A program made the position numbers and the translations under genes. From positions 1 to 64,000 of the forward strand of contig JAQXJT010000028.1 in NCBI GenBank assembly GCA_029009095.1: a DNA stretch of 64,000 nt. Reading direction: 5' to 3'. Under the pieces are notes generated by a model, which was not told where the DNA came from, made no database searches, and was given only the letters and a program-made list of their open reading frames with translations. The DNA comes from a bacterium. Lineage in GTDB: Bacteria; Bacillota; Clostridia; Oscillospirales; Oscillospiraceae. Below, one piece after another: positions 58,545 through 64,000 of the stretch. Position 1 is the stretch's first letter. Each line of letters begins with the position of its first letter.

Positions 58545-59597
58545 TTATTCATCTGCGCCTTTTGGGTGGAAATAGCCCCGGTCTCCCTCGGGCTTTCCCC
58601 CGTTCCGCTCCAGCCGCCGGGCCAGCTCTCCGTAGCGCTCGGCCTCGCCCGCGTCGTCGGAGCTGACCAGCAGCCGCTCCCCGGCGCTGTCCGGGGCGAT
58701 GTGGACGGTGCTTCCCCCCTTGTGGAGGGTGATGCCGTCGCTGAAGTCCGCGCCGCTCTCCATCAGCATCACGGAGAGCTGGCGCATCAGGGCGGCCCGG
58801 CGGGGGGTGGACACGGCTACGGTGTGCCTCTCCCGGCCCATCGGGGCGGGGGCGGGCCGGGTGGGAGCGCGGCGGCGGGTGGGGAAGCGCCCCTGCACCA
58901 CGTCCAGATTGGCCTGATAATAGGATTCCGGCTCCCCGATGTCCCGCCAGTAGCCCTCCATGGGCAGGCCCCGGAGGATCTCGCCCCGGCGCAGCAGGGC
59001 GGGGAAAAGCTCCCTGGAGAAGTCCGTGGGAGTGTCCGGGGGGATCTCCCGGAGCACCCGGGGCTCCATGGCGTAAATGCCCGTGTTCACCAAATCGGTG
59101 ACCACATGGCTCCAGTCGGGCTTTTCCAGGAAGCAGCGGATGCGCCCGACCCCGTCGGTGAGGGCCAGCCCGTAGGAGAGGGGGCTGGGGTGGGAGTAGA
59201 GGGCCATCGATACGGCGGCGTCCCCCTCCAGATGAAAGTCCATGAGCCGGCGCAGGTCAAAGTCGAAGAGGGCGTCTCCGGAGAGCACCAGGAAGCTCTC
59301 GTCCCCCAGAAAGTCCAGACAGCTCCGCACCGCCCCGGCGGTGCCCAGGGCCTTCTCCTCCCGGTGGTAGCTGAGCTCCACCCCCCACTTCTGCCCGTTC
59401 CCGAAGTGCTCCTCGATGACCTCTCCCAGACAGCAGAGCGTGCAGCAGACCTGCCGCACCCCCGCCGCGGCGAGACGCTCCAGGGTGTATTCCAGCACGG
59501 GCTTCCCGCCCACGGGGGCCATGGGTTTGGGGATGAGCCCTCCGGTGACGCTTTGCAGCCGCTTGCCCTGTCCTCCGGAGAGAATGACCGCTTTCAT
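58545..59597 (-). CDS. Sugar-phosphate nucleotidyltransferase with C-terminal PMM-like remnant
   Basis: The 350-residue protein starts with a nucleotidyltransferase domain (residues 1-235) similar to mannose-1-phosphate guanylyltransferases: KAVILSGGQGKRLQSVTGG, PKPMAPVGGKPVLEY, LVLSGDALFDFDL and GYWRDIGEPESYYQAN. It makes an NDP-sugar for surface polymers. The C terminus (about 250-335) has RAALMRQLSVMLMESGAD and GITLHKGGSTVHIAPDS...ERLLVSSDDAGEAE, which looks like the last domain of phosphomannomutase without the catalytic domains. ATG 59597 has AGGAAGG upstream. Nucleotide and sugar are uncertain. Confidence 0.82.
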   Translation of the reverse strand: MKAVILSGGQGKRLQSVTGGLIPKPMAPVGGKPVLEYTLERLAAAGVRQVCCTLCCLGEVIEEHFGNGQKWGVELSYHREEKALGTAGAVRSCLDFLGDESFLVLSGDALFDFDLRRLMDFHLEGDAAVSMALYSHPSPLSYGLALTDGVGRIRCFLEKPDWSHVVTDLVNTGIYAMEPRVLREIPPDTPTDFSRELFPALLRRGEILRGLPMEGYWRDIGEPESYYQANLDVVQGRFPTRRRAPTRPAPAPMGRERHTVAVSTPRRAALMRQLSVMLMESGADFSDGITLHKGGSTVHIAPDSAGERLLVSSDDAGEAERYGELARRLERNGGKPEGDRGYFHPKGADE

Positions 59598-59740
59598 AGA
59601 TCCTGCCTTCCTTTCCCGTTTGTTTGCTTTCAGTATCCCCTCCGGCGGCAAAAACTATGCGCGGGGCGTGTTTTTTGACGGAGAGCGGGATAGAATTTCC
59701 CCGTCGGAGAGGAAAATACGGAAACTTCCTGCAGTTTTTC

Positions 59741-59769
59741 TTGCTCTTTATATAGAGAAATGCTATGAT
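59741..59769 (+). promoter_or_regulatory. Promoter of the gdpP-rplI-dnaB operon
   Basis: TTGCTC at 59741-59746, a 17-bp spacer and TATGAT at 59764-59769, with a TGC extension before the -10. Confidence 0.75.
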
Positions 59770-59830
59770 ATATTGATATGATGGTCGTGAACTGGCCATG
59801 AATCCAACAATAGAAATGGAGGGGAAAGCC

Positions 59831-61807
59831 ATGAACAAAAAGCTGCGGGAGATCTATCTTCCCTCTCTGCGCCTTTATCTGGCTTTGCTGTTCCTTTTTA
59901 CGGTGTTCACCCTGCTCGTGGCCCCCTGGCAGGCCGCTGCGGCGGAAGCCGCGGCGGTGCTCATCGCCTACGGGTATGTGTGCTGGGACCGCCGGCGGCG
60001 GCAGCAGGAGGTGGACAGGCTGCTGGAGGACATGACCTATAATATAGAGTCATCCACCAACAGTATGCTGATCCGCTTTCCCCTGGCCATGGCGGCCTTT
60101 TCCTGCGGGGACGGGAAGGTGCTCTGGGGCAACGACGCCTTCTGGAACCTCTGCGGGGGCGAGCGGCAGCAGGAAAAGCGGCTGGGAGAGCTGCTCCCCA
60201 CTCTGTCCGTCCGCTGGCTGCTGGACGGGGAGGAGAAGATGCCGGAGCTGCTTGCGCTGCAGGAGCGGGAGTACCAGCTCTGCGGGCATCTGGCCGGGGA
60301 GAACAACGGCATGGGCGTCCTCTATTTCCTGGATGTGACCGAGCGGGAGGACACGCGGCGGGAGTACCAGGATTCCCGGCCCGTGGAAATGCTCATCATC
60401 GTGGATAATTATGAGGAGCTGCTCAAGCCCCTCTCCGACAGGCAGCGGATGGAGCTGCGGGGGAGGATGGACGATGTGATGGAGAAGTGGAGCCAGGGGA
60501 TGGACGGGCTGATGCGCCGCACCGACCGGGACCGCTACCTCTTCCTTTTTGAGCGGCGGCACCTCCCGGCCATCCTTCAGAGCCGTTTCTCGCTGCTGGA
60601 GGAGATCCGGAAGGTGGAGACCGGCAGCAGCGTCCAGGCCACCGCCTCCATCGGCGTGGGCATCGACGGGGAAAACTTCGCCGAGGGCTTCCACTTCGCC
60701 TCGCTGGCGGCGGAGATGGCTCTGAGCCGGGGCGGCGACCAGGCGGTGGTCAAAAACCGCTTCAACTTTGAATTTTACGGCGGCCGTGGTGCCGAGGTGG
60801 AGAGCCGGGGACGGGTGCGTACCCGCGTCATGGCCCACTCCCTCTCCCGGCTCATGGAGGAGGCCTCCCACATCTTTGTGATGGGCCACCGCTACGCCGA
60901 TCTGGATACCATCGGCGCGGCGGCGGGCATCTGCTGCATTGCCCGAAAGCTGGGCAAGAGCGCCAACATCGTGCTGGGGGACGGCCCCAACGCCTCTGTG
61001 CGGCTGCTGGACAGGCTCTGCGTGCTGCCCGAGTACGCCGAGACGCTGCTGAGCCCCGCCGAGGCGGCGGCCCGGGCGGATCAGAATTCCCTGCTGGTCA
61101 TCGTGGACACCAACCGCCCCGAACAGGTGGAGGATCGCGCCATGCTGGAGTGCTGCGGGAAGATCGCCATCATCGACCACCACCGCCGGGCGGCCACCTA
61201 TATCGAGAACCCCGTCATGTCCTACTATGAGCCCGCCGCCTCCTCCGCCTGCGAGCTTACGGCGGAGATCATGGAACGGCTGCTGGACGACGAGGACATC
61301 CTCCCGGAGGAGGCGGACGCGGTGCTCAGCGGCATCGTCATGGACACCAAGAATTTCACCATTCGCACCGTGGAGCGCACCTTCGCGGCGGCGGCCTACC
61401 TCCAGCGCTGCGGGGCGGACACCACCCGGGTGAAGCTGCTGCTGCAAAACGGCATGGAGGAGACGCTGGAGCGCTACGAGATCCTGCGCACCGCCAAGAT
61501 CTACCGGGGCGTGGCCGTGGCGGTGCCCACCACACCGCAAAACCGGGTGGTGGCCTCTCAGGCCGCCGACGAGCTGCTGAACATCCACGATGTGACCGCC
61601 TCGGTGGTCATCTACCCCACCGCCGCCGGGGATATCGACCTCTCCGCCAGAAGCATCGGCAGCATCAATGTGCAGGTGCTGCTGGAGGAGCTGGGCGGCG
61701 GGGGCAACAAGTCCGCCGCCGGGGCGCAGTTGGGCGGCGTCACGCTGCGGGACGCCACCAACCGGCTGTTCGCGGCCATCGACCACTATTTGGACACCGA
61801 TCAGTAA
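59831..61807 (+). CDS. gdpP: Cyclic-di-AMP phosphodiesterase GdpP
   Basis: The 658-residue protein has two N-terminal membrane segments, a PAS-like domain, a degenerate GGDEF domain ([23 protein letters not shown]) and a DHH-DHHA1 phosphodiesterase part. Catalytic metal motifs are seen as [22 protein letters not shown] and IIDHHRRA. The DHHA1 glycine-rich motif reads [12 protein letters not shown], with Asn where relatives usually have His. It hydrolyses c-di-AMP in family members. ATG 59831 is chosen with GGAGGGG upstream. First gene of the gdpP-rplI-dnaB-tilS unit. Confidence 0.92.
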   Translation: MNKKLREIYLPSLRLYLALLFLFTVFTLLVAPWQAAAAEAAAVLIAYGYVCWDRRRRQQEVDRLLEDMTYNIESSTNSMLIRFPLAMAAFSCGDGKVLWGNDAFWNLCGGERQQEKRLGELLPTLSVRWLLDGEEKMPELLALQEREYQLCGHLAGENNGMGVLYFLDVTEREDTRREYQDSRPVEMLIIVDNYEELLKPLSDRQRMELRGRMDDVMEKWSQGMDGLMRRTDRDRYLFLFERRHLPAILQSRFSLLEEIRKVETGSSVQATASIGVGIDGENFAEGFHFASLAAEMALSRGGDQAVVKNRFNFEFYGGRGAEVESRGRVRTRVMAHSLSRLMEEASHIFVMGHRYADLDTIGAAAGICCIARKLGKSANIVLGDGPNASVRLLDRLCVLPEYAETLLSPAEAAARADQNSLLVIVDTNRPEQVEDRAMLECCGKIAIIDHHRRAATYIENPVMSYYEPAASSACELTAEIMERLLDDEDILPEEADAVLSGIVMDTKNFTIRTVERTFAAAAYLQRCGADTTRVKLLLQNGMEETLERYEILRTAKIYRGVAVAVPTTPQNRVVASQAADELLNIHDVTASVVIYPTAAGDIDLSARSIGSINVQVLLEELGGGGNKSAAGAQLGGVTLRDATNRLFAAIDHYLDTDQ

Positions 61808-61860
61808 GATACAGATATATTTCGTCGGCGGGGCCCGCCCCGCCGGAAAGGAGCAACGAT

Positions 61861-62307
61861 ATGAAAGTGATTTTTCAGCAGGATGTGCGCGGCCAGGGCA
61901 AGAAGGGCGAGATGAAAGAGGTCTCCGACGGCTACGCCCGGAACTACCTCCTGCCCCGCAATCTGGCCGTGGAGGCCAACCGGGACAACATGAACGCGCT
62001 GGCGCTCAGGGAGAAGGCGAAGAAGGCCCAGGAGGCCAGGGAGCGGGCCGCCGCCGCGGAAAATGCCGCGCGGCTGAAGGACGTGGTGGTCACGGTCCGG
62101 GCCAGGGCCGGGGCCAACGGCAAGCTCTTCGGCGCCGTTACCTCCCAGGAGATCTGCGACGCGCTGAAGGAACAGCACGGGCTGGAGATCGAGAAGAACA
62201 AGCTGGTGCAGTCCGAGCCCATCAAGGCCTACGGCAGCTACTCGGTGAAGTGCAAGTTTGGCTACGGCATCGATGGGACGGTCAATCTGCTGGTGGTGGA
62301 GGGCTGA
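61861..62307 (+). CDS. rplI: 50S ribosomal protein L9
   Basis: The 148-residue protein has [18 protein letters not shown] and [15 protein letters not shown] of the N-terminal domain, the long connecting helix ([20 protein letters not shown]) and the C-terminal domain ([14 protein letters not shown]). Gene order after gdpP and before dnaB is typical of Firmicutes. Confidence 0.97.
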   Translation: MKVIFQQDVRGQGKKGEMKEVSDGYARNYLLPRNLAVEANRDNMNALALREKAKKAQEARERAAAAENAARLKDVVVTVRARAGANGKLFGAVTSQEICDALKEQHGLEIEKNKLVQSEPIKAYGSYSVKCKFGYGIDGTVNLLVVEG

Positions 62308-62358
62308 GGAGGCCCGGCGAACGGCAACAAGACTTTTACAAAGGCAGGGTGAGGGAAA

Positions 62359-63705
62359 ATGGATGAACTGACGGGACGGAAAAAGCCCTGGGCGCCGGAG
62401 GCGGAGCAGGCGGTGATTGGTTCCTGCCTGATCGACCCCCACTGTATCTCCGAAATACTGGCCGTTCTCCACTCGGAGGACTTCTATCTGGATCAGAACC
62501 GGGAGATCTTCGACACCATCTACCAGATGTTCACCTATGCCATGACCATCGACCCGGTGACGGTGCTCAACCAGATGAAGGTGCGGGGCGTGTACCGGGA
62601 GGAGAGCTCCCAGCGCTATGTGCGGGAGCTGATGGAGGTCACGCCCACCAGCGCCAATGTGATGAAGTATGTCCAGATCGTCCGGGATCAGGCGCTTTTG
62701 CGCAGCCTGATCACCGCCTGCGACGAGGTCATCGACGCGGCGGCGGGCAGCGGCAGCAGCGCCGGGGATGTGCTGGATCTGGCGGAGAAGAAGATCTACG
62801 CCCTCCGTCAGGGCCGGGTCATCGGCGGACTGGTGCCCGCCTCCCAGGTGGTGCAGACGGTCTACGCCCACCTCTCGGAGCTGGCCCAGAGCGGCAAGAG
62901 CGTCCCCGGTCTCAGCACGGGACTGCGGGATCTGGACCGGCGGCTCATGGGTCTCAACAACTCCGACTTCATTCTGGTGGCCTCCCGGCCCGGCATGGGC
63001 AAGACCAGCCTGGCGCTGAACATGGCCATGGCGGCGGCCCGGGACAGCAAAAAGACCGTGGCCGTGTTCTCCCTGGAGATGAGCCGGGAGCAGCTGGTGC
63101 AGCGGCTTTTGAGCGCCGAGGGGCGCATCTCCCTGGGACATCTGATCACCGGCAACCTCAGCGTGGAGGAGTGGCGGCGGGCGGCTCAGGCGGCCAACAG
63201 CATCTCCACCACGGACATCCGCATCAACGACAACCCCACCCTCTCCGTGGCGGAGATGAACGCCCAGTGCCGCCGTCTGGACAATCTGGGGCTGGTGGTC
63301 ATCGACTATTTGCAGCTGATGCAGTCCTCCGGCAGCGGCCACAACTGGAGCAACGAGAGCCGCACCCAGGCGGTGTCGGACATCAGCCGTATGATCAAGA
63401 TCATGGCCAAGGAGCTCAATGTGCCGGTGATCTGCCTGAGCCAGCTCTCGAGAAGCAACGAGACCCGGGAGGACAAACGCCCCCGGCTCTCTGACCTCCG
63501 CGAATCCGGCTCCATCGAGCAGGACGCGGACATCGTCATCGGCATCTACCGGGAAGGGTATTACAAAGAGGAGTGCGAAAACCCCAATCTGGCCGAGGCC
63601 ATCGTGCTGAAAAACCGCCACGGCGAGACCGGCAAGGACTACCTGATCTGGCAGGGCGAGTACACCTCCTTCGTCAACGCGGAGATCAGCCGGGATGAGG
63701 GCTGA
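62359..63705 (+). CDS. dnaB: Replicative DNA helicase
   Basis: The 448-residue hexameric helicase has the N-terminal collar domain (APEAEQAVIGSCLIDP), Walker A ASRPGMGKTSLALN near residue 210, Walker B LVVIDYLQLM and the arginine-finger region. No intein is present. It unwinds DNA ahead of the replication fork. Its end overlaps the start of tilS by 11 bp. Confidence 0.97.
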   Translation: MDELTGRKKPWAPEAEQAVIGSCLIDPHCISEILAVLHSEDFYLDQNREIFDTIYQMFTYAMTIDPVTVLNQMKVRGVYREESSQRYVRELMEVTPTSANVMKYVQIVRDQALLRSLITACDEVIDAAAGSGSSAGDVLDLAEKKIYALRQGRVIGGLVPASQVVQTVYAHLSELAQSGKSVPGLSTGLRDLDRRLMGLNNSDFILVASRPGMGKTSLALNMAMAAARDSKKTVAVFSLEMSREQLVQRLLSAEGRISLGHLITGNLSVEEWRRAAQAANSISTTDIRINDNPTLSVAEMNAQCRRLDNLGLVVIDYLQLMQSSGSGHNWSNESRTQAVSDISRMIKIMAKELNVPVICLSQLSRSNETREDKRPRLSDLRESGSIEQDADIVIGIYREGYYKEECENPNLAEAIVLKNRHGETGKDYLIWQGEYTSFVNAEISRDEG

Positions 63706-64000
63706 GCTGCTGGATGTCTCCCTGCTGCCTGCGGGCAGCCGGGTGCTCTGCGCGGTGTCCGGCGGGGCGGACTCGGTGTGCCTGCTCTCGCTGCTGCGGG
63801 AGCGGGGGGAGTACGAACTCTTTGCGGCCCACTTCAACCACTGTCTCCGGGGGGAGGAGAGCGAGCGGGACGAGCGCTTCGTCCGCAGCCTCTGCGCGGA
63901 CTGGGGCGTGCCCCTCTATACGGAGAGGGAGGACATCCGCCGCCGGGCGGAGCGGGACGGACTCTCGCTGGAGAGCGCCGCCCGGGAGGCGCGGTATGAA
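63695..64000 (+). CDS. tilS: tRNA(Ile)-lysidine synthetase, 5' part (runs off the window)
   Basis: The first 102 codons are present. The PP-loop AVSGGADSVCLLSLL and the family string AAHFNHCLRGEESERDERFV identify TilS, which converts C34 of the minor tRNA-Ile to lysidine so that it reads AUA. The ATG at 63695 overlaps the dnaB end, suggesting translational coupling. The C-terminal domains are outside the window. Confidence 0.92.
   Translation, partial: MRAELLDVSLLPAGSRVLCAVSGGADSVCLLSLLRERGEYELFAAHFNHCLRGEESERDERFVRSLCADWGVPLYTEREDIRRRAERDGLSLESAAREARYE

Overview
The window is chromosomal DNA of a high-GC, low-mobility Firmicute. The gene content (SAM-I riboswitch on metK, L10 and L13 ribosomal leaders, gdpP-rplI-dnaB-tilS order, YtrA-type GntR module, YitT, HPF long form, rpsF-ssb-rpsR) and the strong GC3 bias point to class Clostridia. 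My best inference is an Oscillospiraceae/Ruminococcaceae-like gut anaerobe. No insertion sequence, prophage or CRISPR array is visible.

Layout. 1-652: 3' end of an rRNA operon (23S, tRNA-Glu, tRNA-Lys, 5S, terminator), with both tRNAs lying between 23S and 5S. 769-8433: GNAT acetyltransferase, then a plus-strand run of membrane mannosyltransferase, PHP phosphatase, rpiB, putative glycoside hydrolase and CDF metal transporter, followed by an AbrB-like regulator with an MGT glycosyltransferase behind a promoter buried in a 20-bp perfect palindrome. 8451-13229: SAM-I riboswitch with metK, a PepV-type dipeptidase, a TtcA-like tRNA thiolase on the minus strand, and rplM-rpsI. 13231-13870: a protein-free interval holding two candidate RNA genes, each with its own promoter and terminator. 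13876-18176: minus-strand nucleoside-type ABC importer translationally coupled to uridine kinase. 18198-24190: gltX and trpS with divergent promoters sharing a -35 region, a trio of small unknown proteins, a phosphodiesterase, an SDR and an M42 peptidase. 24276-37259: DtxR-type repressor, lipoprotein, htpG, hemW, vanW-like gene, metG, a YjdF-like membrane protein, nicotinate phosphoribosyltransferase, YgiQ. 37282-42134: pieces of a corrinoid methyl-transfer system (URO-D-like protein, corrinoid protein, methyl-THF methyltransferase) interleaved with arylamine N-acetyltransferase and hpf. 42294-51425: lipoprotein, large RND exporter with a coiled-coil insertion, rplJ-rplL behind an attenuating L10 leader, rpsF-ssb-rpsR, yitT. 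51423-59597: YtrA-like ABC module, 2-hydroxyacid dehydrogenase, leucine-rich-repeat lipoprotein, polar amino acid ABC importer, sugar nucleotidyltransferase. 59741-64000: gdpP, rplI, dnaB and the start of tilS, which runs off the window.

How it works together. Most genes are housekeeping (translation, chaperones, cofactors), organised in short operons with clear sigma-A promoters and intrinsic terminators. The accessory interest lies in the non-coding RNA interval, the corrinoid methyl-transfer genes, the small-protein trio, the palindrome-controlled AbrB/MGT pair and several regulatory architectures.
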